Of a stretch of DNA of 64,000 bases, positions 29,583 to 42,219 are shown piece after piece (within the stretch, counting starts at the first letter, position 1; every line of letters begins with the position of its first letter). The stretch lies in contig NZ_JAOPFU010000014.1 in assembly GCF_025515275.1 (NCBI RefSeq), positions 1 through 64,000 of the forward strand, in the 5' to 3' direction. The DNA is from Catenovulum sp. 2E275. GTDB lineage: Bacteria > Pseudomonadota > Gammaproteobacteria > Enterobacterales > Alteromonadaceae. The notes under the pieces were generated by a model. That model did not search any database. It was not told where the DNA came from and was given only the letters and a program-made list of their open reading frames with translations. The position numbers were made by a program, and so were the translations under genes.

Positions 29583-30320
29583 ATGTCTGAATCAAAAATT
29601 GAATTAAAAGGCAGCAGTTTTACTTTATCTGTACTGCATATTCAAAATGGCGACGTCGCCGAAATTATCCAAGCCCTTTCTGCTAAAATACAGCAAGCTC
29701 CTTCGTTTTTTAAAATGGCACCTATTGTAATTAATATTGCTCAATTAGGTGATGATCTTGAGCTTGATTTTAGCGCTTTAAAACAACAAATTGAGGCGTT
29801 GGAATTAGTTGCAGTGGGTGTGTCTGGTGCAACTGAGCAACAAAAAATAGCCGCTAAAGCAGCCGGTTTAGCTTGTTTAACTGAGTCTAAATCATCTGCT
29901 CCGCAAACTAAAACCAGTGCCGATGGCAAAACTCAAGTAAGATACGAAAGAGTTGAAGTACCGGTTGAAGTAAAAGTGCCATCTTATATGCCAGCTAAAA
30001 TTGTGCGTCAAAATTTGCGCTCTGGTCAGCAAATTTATGCTCGCGATACAGATTTAGTGATTATAGGTGCGGTTAGCCATGGCGCAGAAGTTATTGCAGA
30101 TGGTAACATACACGTTTATGGATCGCTCAGAGGCCGCGCGATTGCAGGTGCACAAGGCGACTCATCGGCACGAATTTTTGCCAATAAATTAGAAGCAGAA
30201 TTAGTGAGTATTAATGGTCATTATTGGACCAGCGAACAGCTTCAGCAACAAAGCTGTGATGGCGCTGGTTTTGTATTTTTAGACGGCGAGCAATTGGCCG
30301 TTTCCGATTTAGAAATTTAG
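29583..30320 (+). CDS. minC: Septum site-determining protein MinC
   Basis: Inhibits FtsZ ring formation away from midcell. The N-terminal domain (residues 1-105) binds FtsZ. The C-terminal beta-helix (about 140-245, with GQQIYARDTDLVIIGAVSHG) binds MinD. 245 residues fit the family. A possible promoter lies near 29461-29487 (TTGCGT and TATAAC, 15 apart); this is weak. Confidence 0.97.
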   Translation: MSESKIELKGSSFTLSVLHIQNGDVAEIIQALSAKIQQAPSFFKMAPIVINIAQLGDDLELDFSALKQQIEALELVAVGVSGATEQQKIAAKAAGLACLTESKSSAPQTKTSADGKTQVRYERVEVPVEVKVPSYMPAKIVRQNLRSGQQIYARDTDLVIIGAVSHGAEVIADGNIHVYGSLRGRAIAGAQGDSSARIFANKLEAELVSINGHYWTSEQLQQQSCDGAGFVFLDGEQLAVSDLEI

Positions 30321-30334
30321 TTAGGGAGTGAGCA

Positions 30335-31144
30335 ATGGCTCGAATTATTGTTGTTACCTCAGGTAAAGGCGGCGTAGGTAAAACTACATCGAGTGCGGCA
30401 ATTGGTACAGGACTGGCATTAAAAGGCCACAAAACTGTGATTATCGACTTTGATATTGGTTTACGTAACCTTGACTTAATTATGGGCGTAGAGCGCCGCG
30501 TAGTATACGATTTTGTTAATGTGATTAATGGCGAATCAAACCTCAACCAAACACTAATAAAAGACAAACGTGTTGATGGTTTATATATTTTACCGGCCTC
30601 ACAAACTCGTGATAAAGATGCTTTAACCCGCGAAGGCGTTGAAAAAGTATTAAATGAATTATCAAAAACATTTGATTATATTATTTGTGACTCACCCGCA
30701 GGGATTGAAGCCGGTGCATTAATGGCACTTTATTTTGCTGATGAAGCCATTGTGGTGACCAACCCAGAAGTTTCGTCTGTACGTGACTCTGACCGAATTT
30801 TAGGTATTTTAGCCTCTAAATCGCGCCGCGCAGAAGACGGTAAAGATCCGGTAAAAGAGCATTTATTATTAACCCGTTATAACCCAGGTCGGGTTGAACG
30901 AGGTGATATGTTAAGTGTGGAAGATGTAAAAGAGATTTTAGCGATTAAACTCATTGGGGTAATTCCTGAATCTCAAGCTGTATTACGTGCTTCTAACTTG
31001 GGCGAACCCGTTATTTTGGACGAACAAAGTGATGCCGGACAAGCTTACCTTGATACGATAGAACGTTTATTAGGAAATAAAATTGATTTCCGTTTTATTG
31101 AGGAAGAGAAAAAGGGTATTTTCAAACGTTTATTCGGAGGTTAA
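30335..31144 (+). CDS. minD: Septum site-determining ATPase MinD
   Basis: Membrane-cycling ATPase that recruits MinC and oscillates with MinE. The deviant Walker A motif KGGVGKTT is at residues 11-18, and the C-terminal amphipathic membrane-targeting helix GIFKRLFGG is intact. 269 residues equal the usual length. It lies 14 bases after minC and six before minE. Confidence 0.98.
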   Translation: MARIIVVTSGKGGVGKTTSSAAIGTGLALKGHKTVIIDFDIGLRNLDLIMGVERRVVYDFVNVINGESNLNQTLIKDKRVDGLYILPASQTRDKDALTREGVEKVLNELSKTFDYIICDSPAGIEAGALMALYFADEAIVVTNPEVSSVRDSDRILGILASKSRRAEDGKDPVKEHLLLTRYNPGRVERGDMLSVEDVKEILAIKLIGVIPESQAVLRASNLGEPVILDEQSDAGQAYLDTIERLLGNKIDFRFIEEEKKGIFKRLFGG

Positions 31145-31150
31145 AGGATT

Positions 31151-31414
31151 ATGTCGCTACTGAGTTATTTTAAACCAAAGAAACAAACCGCAGCCTCGCA
31201 AGCCAAAGAGCGCCTGCAAATAATTGTTGCCCAGCGCCGCCGGGCAGACAGTTCAAGCAATATGCTAAGCGAAATGGAAAAAGATATTTTGGAAGTTATT
31301 CGTAAGTATTACGACAATATCGATCCTGACGCGATTTCTGTTCAGCTTGAACAAAATGAAGATGATTTATCTGTGTTGGAACTTAACGTTACCCTACCGG
31401 ATGATAAAAAATAA
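31151..31414 (+). CDS. minE: Cell division topological specificity factor MinE
   Basis: Stimulates the MinD ATPase and drives pole-to-pole oscillation. The 87-residue protein has the N-terminal membrane-binding stretch SLLSYF, the anti-MinCD segment ERLQIIVAQRR and a C-terminal dimer domain. Last gene of the min operon, followed by a terminator. Confidence 0.97.
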   Translation: MSLLSYFKPKKQTAASQAKERLQIIVAQRRRADSSSNMLSEMEKDILEVIRKYYDNIDPDAISVQLEQNEDDLSVLELNVTLPDDKK

Positions 31415-31419
31415 TCGCC

Positions 31420-31458
31420 TACCCTGTTTAAGCTAAATTAAGCTAAACAGGGTATTTT
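31420..31458 (+). terminator. Terminator after minCDE
   Basis: Inverted repeat TACCCTGTTTA (31420-31430) with TAAACAGGGTA (31444-31454), followed by TTTT. Confidence 0.8.
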
Positions 31459-31650
31459 CCTGCCTGCTTTTATTCTGCTGCTTGATAAGCTTTCAACTCA
31501 TTTATGAATTTTTTTAGATCCAATCTGCCCGACTTGTTGTATATTACGTAATTGAATATTTTTATAAGTAACCTGAATTTTTAAGCCCTATTCAGGCTAA
31601 ATAACCTGTAAAAGCAAGTTAGCATTACCTAAGATTGAACGGAGTACATT

Positions 31651-32292
31651 ATGCTAAGTAATGAGGCTAAACTCGTACAAAAAGCATTAATTGAACACAA
31701 ATTAGAAACCCCAAGTGTTGAGCCTAAACTAAGCAGCACTCAAAAGATTGAAACCATTGAGCAGCTAATGACTCAGGTTTTGCAAACGCTTGAGCTGGAT
31801 TTAACAGACGATAGTTTAGCCGATACACCAAAACGTATTGCCAAAATGTACGTTGAAGAAATTTTTAGTGGTTTGGATTACACACAGTTTCCAAAAATCA
31901 CCACCATTGAAAATAAAATGCAAGTGGATGAAATGATTAAGGTGGACGAAATCGCCGTTAACAGCACCTGTGAACACCATTTTATTACCATAGATGGACT
32001 TGCTAAAGTAGCTTATATTCCCGCAGGAAAAGTCATTGGATTGTCGAAAATAAACCGGATTGTTAAGTTTTTTGCCCGCCGTCCACAAGTTCAAGAAAGA
32101 TTAACTCAACAAATTTTAGTTGCGCTACAAACCTTGCTTGAAACCGATAATGTAGCCGTCAGTATTAAAGCAACTCATTATTGTGTTAAAGCACGCGGTA
32201 TTATGGATATGAGTTCAAAAACCCAAACGACAGCTTTAGGTGGCTTGTTTAAAACCAACCCAAGTACACGTAGCGAGTTTTTAGCAAAATAA
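31651..32292 (+). CDS. folE: GTP cyclohydrolase I
   Basis: Converts GTP to dihydroneopterin triphosphate, the first step of folate synthesis. The zinc ligands are C107 and H110 in CEHH and a later cysteine in HYCVKARG. The conserved GLSKINRIV segment is present. 213 residues with a short extra N terminus. GGAG lies upstream of the ATG. It is monocistronic, with about 230 bases of AT-rich spacer before it. Confidence 0.97.
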   Translation: MLSNEAKLVQKALIEHKLETPSVEPKLSSTQKIETIEQLMTQVLQTLELDLTDDSLADTPKRIAKMYVEEIFSGLDYTQFPKITTIENKMQVDEMIKVDEIAVNSTCEHHFITIDGLAKVAYIPAGKVIGLSKINRIVKFFARRPQVQERLTQQILVALQTLLETDNVAVSIKATHYCVKARGIMDMSSKTQTTALGGLFKTNPSTRSEFLAK

Positions 32293-32325
32293 CAACAGTT
32301 AAATTTGCTATTCTGGCAGCTAAAC

Positions 32326-32358
32326 CGGCCTACCGTTATACCCAATAATTGTAGGCCG
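32326..32358. terminator. Weak convergent hairpin between folE and ligA
   Basis: CGGCCTAC (32326-32333) pairs with GTAGGCCG (32351-32358) around a 17-base loop. No T-run is evident on either side. It could terminate folE or ligA, which converge here. Confidence 0.4.
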
Positions 32359-32391
32359 CGCCGCGTAAAGTGTTAGCTTCCCAAATTAAAT

Positions 32392-34431
<2,040 letters not shown>

Positions 34432-34447
34432 TTAGGTTTCCTACGAG

Positions 34448-34900
34448 TTATTTTGCACGGGCGATAATAAATTGCCATTGTGGTTGCGTGACTGGCTGAA
34501 CCGATAAACGGCCTTGTTTACAAAGCACCATATCTTCAAGTTCTGGCTGCTGTTTAATCCAGCTTAGCGGAATAATCCGGTTAAATTTTTGCTTAAATTT
34601 AAGCTGAAAACTATACCATTTGGGTTTTTCTTGGGTGGCTTTAGGATCAAATTTAGCGTGTTCGGGATTAAATTGAGCTTGCTCAATTTCACCATCACTG
34701 ATGATTTCAACAATGCCTGCAATTCCGACTTGTTTACAAGAGCTATGATAAATAAAAGCAAAATCGCCGGTTTTGATTTGATCACGAATTAAATTGCGCG
34801 CCTGATAGTTGCGGATTTCGTCCCAGCAAAATGAGTCAACTTTAGCAAGATCATCAATTGAATATTCGTCCGGTTCGGTTTTTAAAAGCCAGTATGCCAT
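34448..34900 (-). CDS. EVE domain-containing protein
   Basis: EVE/PUA-like domain protein of 150 residues. It begins YWLLKTEPDEYSIDDL and has the NYQARNLIRDQIKTGDFAFIYHSSC core typical of the family, which binds modified bases in DNA or RNA. The aromatic cage cannot be proven from sequence. It lies 16 bases upstream of ligA on the same strand, so co-transcription is likely. The precise role is unknown. Confidence 0.92.
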   Translation of the reverse strand: MAYWLLKTEPDEYSIDDLAKVDSFCWDEIRNYQARNLIRDQIKTGDFAFIYHSSCKQVGIAGIVEIISDGEIEQAQFNPEHAKFDPKATQEKPKWYSFQLKFKQKFNRIIPLSWIKQQPELEDMVLCKQGRLSVQPVTQPQWQFIIARAK

Positions 34901-34943
34901 AGCTGATTTGGTTCTTGGTGGAATTTGGCAAAGATTTTACCTT

Positions 34944-34991
34944 AAAAAAAAAGCTTGTTCAGCAGACATTTTAAGCAACTGAGCAAGCTTT
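34944..34991 (-). terminator. Rho-independent terminator after fadD
   Basis: AAAGCTTGTTCAG (34950-34962) pairs with CTGAGCAAGCTTT (34979-34991) with one G-U pair. On the minus strand a run of nine Ts follows. It separates fadD from the EVE-domain gene. Confidence 0.92.
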
Positions 34992-35016
34992 CTACAATCC
35001 TACCAAAATAAAGGAA

Positions 35017-36675
35017 TTAATCGTCTCTTAATTCTCTGCGTAGGATTTTACCCACGTTGGTTTTTGGCAATTCGTCTCTAAATTCTACTGCTTTAGGACG
35101 TTTATAAGCGGTTAGATTTTCTTTGCAATGGGCGATTAGCTCTGCTTCGGTTAAACTTTGATCTTTTTTAACCACAAAAATTTTAACGACTTCGCCGGAT
35201 GCTTCATCTTTTTTGCCAACCGCAGCAACTTCCAGCACTTTTTCGTGCATCGCTACCACTTCTTCAATTTCATTCGGGTAAACATTAAAACCAGATACTA
35301 AAATCATATCTTTTTTACGATCAACAATACGGAAAAACCCTTTTTCGTCATATTCCGCCATATCACCGGTGCAAAACCAGCCATCTTTAATTGCTTCTGC
35401 GGTGGCTTCTGGTCGGTTAAAATAACCTTTCATCACCTGCGGCCCCTGCACTTGTAATTCACCTGGCTGATTAGGTCCAAGCTCATTGCCTTCATCATCC
35501 ACAACCCGACAAACAGTTGACGGGATAGGCAAACCAATTGAGCCGTTATATTCTTTAATATTCAATGGGTTAATGGTCACAGCAGGAGAACATTCGGTTA
35601 AACCATAAGCCTCTAATAATCTTGTACCTGTTACTTTTTGCCAGCGCTCTGCCACTGGACGCTGCACTGCCATACCACCACCGAGTGCCAATTTAAAGTG
35701 CGAAAAATCCACCTCGGCAAACCCTTTCGCATTGAGTAAGCCATTAAATAAGGTATTAACCCCAGTTAATGCGGTAAATGGATGTTTATTCAGCTCTTTT
35801 ACAAAAGCAGGCATATCCCGCGGGTTAGTAATTAACACATTGGTTGCGCCGTATTTCATAAAATTAAGGCAGTTAGCAAGCAAGGCGAAAATATGATAAA
35901 GCGGTAATGCGGTAATCACGGTTTCTTTGCCGTATTCAAGTGTGCTATCCAGCCAAGCGGCGGCCTGTAATAAGTTAGACAACATATTGCGATGCGTTAA
36001 CATAGCGCCTTTAGCGACACCGGTTGTCCCACCTGTGTATTGTAAAAAAGCAATATCGTCAGATTCAATTGCAACCGGTTTAAACTGCCCTGCTTTACCT
36101 TGTTCAATCACTTGATTAAATGCAATAGCATTTGGCAGACTAAACGCTGGCACCATTTTTTTAATGTGTTTAACAACTTTATTAACGATAAAACCTTTTA
36201 CACAGCCAAGTTGGTCACCGAGTTCCGTTAAAATTACATTTTTAACTTGAGTATCAGCAATCACTTTTTCAAGGGTATTGGCAAAGTTGGCAACAATCAC
36301 AATGGTGGTGACACCGGCATCGGTTAACTGATGCTTTAGCTCTCTGGCGGTATATAACGGATTGACGTTGGCAATGGTGCAACCTGCTTTTAATGCACCA
36401 AATAATGCAATTGGATATTGCAATAAATTAGGCATCATTAAAGCTACTACATCGCCTTTACCTAAATTAAGTTGGTTTTGTAAATAACTGGCAAAAGCAT
36501 CTGATGCCTGATCAAGCTGCTGATAACTGAGCGACTTGCCCATGTTTATAAAAGCGGTTCTATCTGCAAAACGTTTGCAGGCTTCATCCATAACGTCAAT
36601 CAGATTGGTATATTGATCCGGATTTATCTCTGCCGGCACACCTTCGGTGTATTGCTCTAACCAAATTTTTTCCAT
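35017..36675 (-). CDS. fadD: Long-chain-fatty-acid--CoA ligase FadD
   Basis: Activates long-chain fatty acids to acyl-CoA for beta-oxidation or lipid synthesis; membrane-associated. Adenylate-forming family motifs are present: [18 protein letters not shown] (P-loop), the YGLTECSP segment, [12 protein letters not shown] and the FACS motif around [16 protein letters not shown]. The frame opens at a TTG five codons earlier, but GGAG seven bases before the ATG at 36675 and the E. coli-like MEKIWLEQY start support the 552-residue form. Confidence 0.96.
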   Translation of the reverse strand: MEKIWLEQYTEGVPAEINPDQYTNLIDVMDEACKRFADRTAFINMGKSLSYQQLDQASDAFASYLQNQLNLGKGDVVALMMPNLLQYPIALFGALKAGCTIANVNPLYTARELKHQLTDAGVTTIVIVANFANTLEKVIADTQVKNVILTELGDQLGCVKGFIVNKVVKHIKKMVPAFSLPNAIAFNQVIEQGKAGQFKPVAIESDDIAFLQYTGGTTGVAKGAMLTHRNMLSNLLQAAAWLDSTLEYGKETVITALPLYHIFALLANCLNFMKYGATNVLITNPRDMPAFVKELNKHPFTALTGVNTLFNGLLNAKGFAEVDFSHFKLALGGGMAVQRPVAERWQKVTGTRLLEAYGLTECSPAVTINPLNIKEYNGSIGLPIPSTVCRVVDDEGNELGPNQPGELQVQGPQVMKGYFNRPEATAEAIKDGWFCTGDMAEYDEKGFFRIVDRKKDMILVSGFNVYPNEIEEVVAMHEKVLEVAAVGKKDEASGEVVKIFVVKKDQSLTEAELIAHCKENLTAYKRPKAVEFRDELPKTNVGKILRRELRDD

Positions 36676-36813
36676 TGGATGGCTCCACAATTTAATAATC
36701 TAACAGGCAGCGACAGTGAAAAAATTGTATTCGCCTAATCGCTAACAAAGTGTAATTAAGATGTTATTTATTGCTAAAGTATTACAGCATAACACTGAAT
36801 AATCAAACACTTA

Positions 36814-37446
36814 TTATTGTAATTTTTGCTGTTTAATAACTCGGTAAGCCCAGTTGATTTGCTGTAGATCGGCCACTTTTCCACCTTTATCCGGATGGTG
36901 TAAATGACATAATCTTTTATAAGCTGATTTGATGGTTTGTTGATCATTTTGCGGTGAGGTTTGCAAAATATGATGGGCCTGATTTACTTCGGTTGGAGTG
37001 AACTGAGGTTGGGTAACTTGCGCCCAAAAATCATCCAGCATTTGATTCACCGTTTCAGTTTCGGTATTAATCAAATGATTTAAATCAAGATAATATGTTT
37101 GTAATTCATCTTGGCGGGTAACTTGACTCAGACTTTGTTGCTCTGCACGCGGTACAATTTTTATTTTTGCTAAACCGATTTCTAAATCAATTCCATGCAC
37201 TGCACAGTTTTGTTTTAACTGGTACAAACTATGATACAAAATAAAATGTACCTGAAATAAAGCCAAAGTATCGTCTAATTTATAGCAAGGTAATAATTGA
37301 TAAGGCGGATTTTGCAGTTGGCGAATCAGCTCGATTTCACTGAAGGAATGTTGCGCAGGTGCGAGATTATTCACAAATAGAATATCACCTAAAGCAAGCT
37401 GAATTTTGGCAGATAAGTTTTTAATTTGCTGAATAGATAACTGCAT
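36814..37446 (-). CDS. C-terminal J-domain protein (DnaJ-related)
   Basis: Probable co-chaperone of unknown client. The J domain is at the C terminus (about residues 158-210) with the essential HPD at 184-186 and a KGG turn. The N-terminal 150 residues are leucine- and glutamine-rich and resemble the DnaJ-related N-terminal domain seen in marine Gammaproteobacteria. No zinc finger or G/F region is present, so it is a type III J protein. Confidence 0.85.
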   Translation of the reverse strand: MQLSIQQIKNLSAKIQLALGDILFVNNLAPAQHSFSEIELIRQLQNPPYQLLPCYKLDDTLALFQVHFILYHSLYQLKQNCAVHGIDLEIGLAKIKIVPRAEQQSLSQVTRQDELQTYYLDLNHLINTETETVNQMLDDFWAQVTQPQFTPTEVNQAHHILQTSPQNDQQTIKSAYKRLCHLHHPDKGGKVADLQQINWAYRVIKQQKLQ

Positions 37447-37467
37447 AACACGTTAAATTAGCCATTA

Positions 37468-37495
37468 AAAAAGGCCCGCAATTGCGAGCCTTTTT
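37468..37495 (-). terminator. Terminator after the rpsP-rplS operon
   Basis: AAAAAGGC pairs with GCCTTTTT, with an inner CGCAATTGCG palindrome extending the stem. It lies directly after rplS. Confidence 0.9.
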
Positions 37496-37502
37496 CAGCC
37501 AA

Positions 37503-37856
37503 TTATTTCTTAGCAAGCTTCTCTTTAATACGAGCTGCTTTACCAGTTAAGCCACGTAAGTAGTATAATTTCGCTTGACGAACATCACCACGACGCTTAA
37601 CTTCAACTTTCTCAACTAATGGGCTGTAAGATTGGAACACACGCTCCACACCTTCGCCACTAGACATTTTACGAACTGTGAAAGAAGAGTTTAAGCCACG
37701 ATTTCTTTTAGCAATTACAACACCTTCATAAGCCTGTAAACGCTCGCGGTCACCTTCTTTTACTTTAACACTTACTACAACTGTATCACCAGGAGCGAAA
37801 GCTGGAAGCTCCTTAGTCATTTGCTCTTGTTCGAGCTGTTGAATGATTTTACTCAT
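37503..37856 (-). CDS. rplS: 50S ribosomal protein L19
   Basis: Large-subunit protein at the 30S-50S interface. The 117-residue product has the L19 segment [22 protein letters not shown] and ends in RIKEKLAKK. It is last in rpsP-rimM-trmD-rplS, 15 bases after trmD. Confidence 0.98.
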   Translation of the reverse strand: MSKIIQQLEQEQMTKELPAFAPGDTVVVSVKVKEGDRERLQAYEGVVIAKRNRGLNSSFTVRKMSSGEGVERVFQSYSPLVEKVEVKRRGDVRQAKLYYLRGLTGKAARIKEKLAKK

Positions 37857-37871
37857 AATAAACCTCTTTAC

Positions 37872-38639
37872 CTAGAATGCACTGCCGTTCTTGCCGTTTT
37901 GAGTTTGAAAAGCTTTCAATAACTCAAGCTGCTCATCAGTCAGAGCTAGGGTTTCAATTAAGTCTGGGCGTCTTAACCAAGTCCGGCCTAATGCTTGTTG
38001 CAATCGCCACTCATCAATCTTTTTATGATTTCCACTGAGCAATACTTCAGGTACTGCTTTACCGTCTAGTGTCTCCGGTCTGGTGTAATGTGGGCAGTCC
38101 AATAATCCATTTTGAAATGAATCTTGCTCTGCTGACAACTCGTGTCCCAATACACCCGGTACTAAACGGGTCACTGCATCAATTAATGTCATGGCAGGCA
38201 ATTCGCCGCCACTTAATACATAATCCCCAACCGACCATTCTTCATCAACTTCAGCTTCAATCAGCCTTTCGTCAACGCCTTCATAGCGACCAGCAATTAA
38301 CAGCAATTTAGGTTGTTTAGCCAACTCAGCAACTGCATTTTGATCCAGCTTTTTGCCTTGTGGCGAAAGGTAAATCGTTTTGACACCCTCGCCCGCTTTA
38401 GCTTTAGCGGCTCTAATTGCATCTTGCAGTGGCTGTACCATCATGAGCATCCCCGGTCCGCCACCATAAGGTCTGTCATCAACAGTCTTATGTTTATCGT
38501 AGGCAAAATCTCTTGGATTCCAACGATGAAACTCAAACAAGCCTTTTTTTACAGCCCGACCTGTTACCCCGTATTCGGTAATTGCGTCAAACATTTGTGG
38601 AAAAAGGCTTATCACCCCAATCCAATTTAATGCTGGCAT
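37872..38639 (-). CDS. trmD: tRNA (guanine-N1)-methyltransferase TrmD
   Basis: Methylates G37 of tRNAs to prevent frameshifting. SPOUT-type knot motifs are seen in [16 protein letters not shown] and the [15 protein letters not shown] segment. The frame opens at a TTG at 38642, but the adjacent ATG at 38639 is more likely (255 residues). It starts four bases after the rimM stop. Confidence 0.97.
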   Translation of the reverse strand: MPALNWIGVISLFPQMFDAITEYGVTGRAVKKGLFEFHRWNPRDFAYDKHKTVDDRPYGGGPGMLMMVQPLQDAIRAAKAKAGEGVKTIYLSPQGKKLDQNAVAELAKQPKLLLIAGRYEGVDERLIEAEVDEEWSVGDYVLSGGELPAMTLIDAVTRLVPGVLGHELSAEQDSFQNGLLDCPHYTRPETLDGKAVPEVLLSGNHKKIDEWRLQQALGRTWLRRPDLIETLALTDEQLELLKAFQTQNGKNGSAF

Positions 38640-38642
38640 CAA

Positions 38643-39173
38643 TTAAAAATCCGCGTCCCAGTCAACTGTAATTTGCTTTGCATCTAAATCAATTGATTTG
38701 ATGACTTGGTCTTCAACCAATGGAATTAAACGCTCATTAATTGAAAACGCATCATTCGCATTAGCTTTAACCACCAACACGTCATTTGAGCCAGTTTCTA
38801 ATAAAGACTGTACAGTCCCCATATTGTAACCTGTTGTATTAACAACAGATAAACCAACTAAATCACGCCAGTAGAATTCATCTTCCGATAATTCTGGAAA
38901 TTGCTCAGGGGATACACAAATATCCATACCTGTTAGCAATTGGGCTTTTTCTCGAACATCAACGTCTTCTAATTTGACGATGAGTCCTTTGTTATGTCGA
39001 CGCCACTCGACAATATTTACTGTTTGCCACAACTTACCTTTTCCGATAGTCCAAGGGTTGTAGCTAAAAATGTTTTCGGGTTCATCGGTAAAAGATGACA
39101 CTTTTAACCAGCCTTTAATGCCGTATACCGCACCAAGACGACCTACAACAATTTTATCTTCTGGTTGGGCCAT
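38643..39173 (-). CDS. rimM: 16S rRNA processing protein RimM
   Basis: Assembly factor for the 30S head that binds S19. The N-terminal domain starts VVGRLGAVYGIKGWLKV, and the PRC-barrel domain (about 97-175) contains FYWRDLVGLSVVN. 176 residues fit the family. Located between rpsP and trmD as usual. Confidence 0.97.
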   Translation of the reverse strand: MAQPEDKIVVGRLGAVYGIKGWLKVSSFTDEPENIFSYNPWTIGKGKLWQTVNIVEWRRHNKGLIVKLEDVDVREKAQLLTGMDICVSPEQFPELSEDEFYWRDLVGLSVVNTTGYNMGTVQSLLETGSNDVLVVKANANDAFSINERLIPLVEDQVIKSIDLDAKQITVDWDADF

Positions 39174-39193
39174 ATCTTACTCAAATCACCAAA

Positions 39194-39442
39194 TTAAGCC
39201 GCTTTACGAGCGTCTTTAATTAAACTTTTTACACGATCAGTGGTTTGCGCACCTTGCGAGATCCAATGATCAACGCGTTCCAAGTCAAGACGTAAAGTTT
39301 CTTCTTGACCACGAGCAATCGGGTTAAAAAATCCAATACGCTCAATGAAACGACCATCGCGAGGGCTACGGCTGTCCGCTACTACTACTTGGTAGAAAGG
39401 ACGCTTTTTAGAACCACCACGAGATAAACGAATAGTTACCAT
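39194..39442 (-). CDS. rpsP: 30S ribosomal protein S16
   Basis: Small-subunit ribosomal protein of 82 residues, with the conserved start [20 protein letters not shown]. First gene of the operon; about 210 bases of spacer separate it from the ffh terminator and should carry the promoter. Confidence 0.98.
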   Translation of the reverse strand: MVTIRLSRGGSKKRPFYQVVVADSRSPRDGRFIERIGFFNPIARGQEETLRLDLERVDHWISQGAQTTDRVKSLIKDARKAA

Positions 39443-39651
39443 ATCGTACCCATAGTTGATTAGTTAAAAAATAAATAATAATTGGCTGCTTTTCGACCTT
39501 GGAATGACCCTAGTTCGAAAAGCCCGTGAATTTTACACATATTCGGGGGTAATGCAACTTAAAAGCCATGTAATGACTGAGGTTTTGCCCAAAAAATACG
39601 CTTTTTGTGCAATCTAATAAACAGGATAAAAACTTTGTGAGGATAATAAAC

Positions 39652-39677
39652 AAAATGCAGCGTTTAAGCTGCATTTT
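39652..39677 (-). terminator. Terminator after ffh
   Basis: Perfect ten-base inverted repeat AAAATGCAGC with GCTGCATTTT around a six-base loop, followed by T-rich sequence on the minus strand. Confidence 0.88.
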
Positions 39678-39699
39678 AAATAAAACTAAAATCTAGCAA

Positions 39700-41079
39700 T
39701 TAACGGCCACCAAACATGCCACCCATTCCACCCGGTGGCATCATGCCTTTCATACCGCGCATCATTTTCATCATGCCACCTTTACCCGACATTTTTTTCA
39801 TCATTTTCTGCATTTGGGTAAATTGCTTTAATAAACGGTTTACGTCTTGAATTTGTGTACCTGAACCGGCAGCAATACGCTTTTTACGCGAGCCTTTAAT
39901 TAAATCAGGGTGACTTCTCTCTTTTGGCGTCATTGAGTTAATAATCGCTTCCATTTGCACAAATTGTTTGTCGTTCACTTTATCTTTAACATTATCCGGC
40001 AAATTACTCATGCCAGGTAATTTGTTCATCATCGACATCATCCCGCCCATATCACGCATTTGGGCAAGTTGGTCGCGAAAATCTTCTAAGTCAAAGCCCT
40101 TTCCTTTTTGAACTTTGCTCGCCAGTTTCATGGCTTTGTCTTTATCTACTGTACGCTCAACTTCTTCAATCAGCGACAGCATGTCACCCATGCCTAAAAT
40201 GCGTGACGCAATTCGGTCTGGATGGAAAGGCTCAAGCGCATCAGTTTTTTCACCAGTACCAATAAACTTAATCGGTTTGCCTGTAATATGACGAATAGAT
40301 AAAGCTGCACCACCACGCGCATCACCATCGGCTTTGGTTAAAATCACCCCACTTAATGGTAAAGCTTCGTGGAATGCTTTGGCAGTATTAGCCGCATCCT
40401 GACCTGTCATTGCGTCAACAACAAACAAGGTTTCAATTGGATTAACCGCTTGATTAAGTGCTTTAATTTCATCCATCATGTCGCTGTCTACGTGCAAGCG
40501 ACCTGCGGTATCTAAAATAACAACATCAAAAAACTGAAGTTTGGCGTGTTTGATTGCGCCATTGGCAATATCAACCGGTTTTTGTTCAACTGAACTTGGG
40601 AAAAAATCAACGCCGATATCAGAAGCAAGTGTTTCTAACTGTTTTATCGCTGCTGGACGGTAAACGTCGGCACTGACAACTAATACTTTTTTCTTTTCAC
40701 GTTCTTTTAAAAACTTAGCCAGTTTACCAACAGAGGTCGTTTTACCTGCACCTTGCAAACCCGCCATCATAATCACGGCTGGTTTTTGAGTTGCTAAATT
40801 AAGTGCCTCGTTAGCTTCACCCATAGCGGCGACTAATTCAGCATTTACAATTTTTAAAAATGCCTGACCCGGATTTAAGCTTTTATTAACTTCTAAGCCT
40901 AATGCTTTGGTTTTTACGTTTTCAATAAATTGTTTAATAACGGGTAAAGCAACGTCGGCTTCTAATAAAGCCATACGAACTTCACGCAGGGTTTCTTTTA
41001 TATTTTCTTCGGTGAGGCGACCTTTACCTGTGATATTTTTTAGTGTTTGACTGAGGCGGTCTGATAAATTTTCAAACAT
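39700..41079 (-). CDS. ffh: Signal recognition particle protein Ffh
   Basis: SRP GTPase that delivers nascent membrane proteins to the translocon. The N domain, the G domain with P-loop GLQGAGKT at 107-114, DTAGRLHVD and TKADGDARGG are present. The methionine-rich M domain (about 300-459) ends in an MMKMMRGMKG-type tail. 459 residues fit the family. It is divergent from the ypjD-like gene, as in E. coli. Confidence 0.98.
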   Translation of the reverse strand: MFENLSDRLSQTLKNITGKGRLTEENIKETLREVRMALLEADVALPVIKQFIENVKTKALGLEVNKSLNPGQAFLKIVNAELVAAMGEANEALNLATQKPAVIMMAGLQGAGKTTSVGKLAKFLKEREKKKVLVVSADVYRPAAIKQLETLASDIGVDFFPSSVEQKPVDIANGAIKHAKLQFFDVVILDTAGRLHVDSDMMDEIKALNQAVNPIETLFVVDAMTGQDAANTAKAFHEALPLSGVILTKADGDARGGAALSIRHITGKPIKFIGTGEKTDALEPFHPDRIASRILGMGDMLSLIEEVERTVDKDKAMKLASKVQKGKGFDLEDFRDQLAQMRDMGGMMSMMNKLPGMSNLPDNVKDKVNDKQFVQMEAIINSMTPKERSHPDLIKGSRKKRIAAGSGTQIQDVNRLLKQFTQMQKMMKKMSGKGGMMKMMRGMKGMMPPGGMGGMFGGR

Positions 41080-41356
41080 ATTAATTGATTTCCTACCGGC
41101 CGATTTTCACTATTTGTGTCGGCCTATTTTTGACAAATTGGAATTAACTCTAAAAAATTGTTGGCATTATATACTTAAACAAAGCCCAGATGCGAGTTAA
41201 ACAACGATTTAGCACTTGTACAAGTTCAATCAAAACCGTTAAAGTACGCTTTTAAATACCCATACTTAGATTAGATGAATATCAGGCAATTTTTGGTTAA
41301 AATAAGCCAGTTTTAATTTTGCCAATAATAAAGTAATAAATAACAAAGGATTCAAG

Positions 41357-42145
41357 ATGAGTTTTGCGCCTGTGGCGATTGGCTGCTATTTAGTCAGTTC
41401 AATTGGTCTGCTCTTAGCATTATTTAATAAAAGAACCATCAATCTGTTAAGTTTAACAACCATTGGCGTTTTCGGTTTGTTTTTTCACAGCATTTTTGTT
41501 GGTCAGCATTATCAGTTAAATGATGAGCACGCGTATTCTATTATTTTGGCAACCAATGTAGTCAGTGCGACTGTCACATTAATTGCATGTATGTTTGCTA
41601 TTTATAGTCGTAACTACTTTGCTTTACCGGTTTGTTTATTATTTACCGCTGCTATTTTATTGCTCAGTTTATTTATTCCAATTGAACAAACCAGTGTAAC
41701 CACTTGGACGGTTGAAATGCTGGCTCATATTAGTATGGCGATTATTAGTTATGGCATTTTATTAATAGCAACCTTATTAGCTATGCAATACAGCATTATT
41801 TCAGGGCGTTTAAAGCACCATGATTTATCGGTCCTCTCACTCCCGATGCCATCGCTAGATGCAATTGAAAAACAAATTTTTACTTTGCTTAAATTTGGCT
41901 TAATTACTTTAACCATATCAATTGCAACAGGTTTTGTATTTTTAGAGCACTTTATTGGCTCAGGACAAGCACATAAAGTGGTACTAACTTTACTTGCTTG
42001 GTTATGTTTTATGTGCATTTTAATCGGCCACTTAAAACTAGGTTGGCGTGGTAAACGCATACTGGTTTTAAGTGTAACTGGCAGCGCGTTATTAACTTTA
42101 GGTTATTTTGGTTCTCGTTTAATTAAAGAAATAATTTTACGATAA
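41357..42145 (+). CDS. ypjD: CcsA/YpjD-type inner-membrane protein
   Basis: Integral membrane protein with about eight helices, 262 residues. The segment VEMLAHISMAIISYGILLIA and later GQAHKVVLTLLAWLCF match the cytochrome c assembly (CcsA/CcmC-like) family, with conserved histidines that bind haem in relatives. GGATT lies upstream of the ATG. Its place opposite ffh and before a corB-like gene is the same as in E. coli ypjD. The function is not established. Confidence 0.88.
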   Translation: MSFAPVAIGCYLVSSIGLLLALFNKRTINLLSLTTIGVFGLFFHSIFVGQHYQLNDEHAYSIILATNVVSATVTLIACMFAIYSRNYFALPVCLLFTAAILLLSLFIPIEQTSVTTWTVEMLAHISMAIISYGILLIATLLAMQYSIISGRLKHHDLSVLSLPMPSLDAIEKQIFTLLKFGLITLTISIATGFVFLEHFIGSGQAHKVVLTLLAWLCFMCILIGHLKLGWRGKRILVLSVTGSALLTLGYFGSRLIKEIILR

Positions 42146-42219
42146 CGCTTGACTCTAAGCTGTAGAGTTCATATTTATATGGCTGAATTTATTTCAAACT
42201 AACAAAATAGGATTAACTG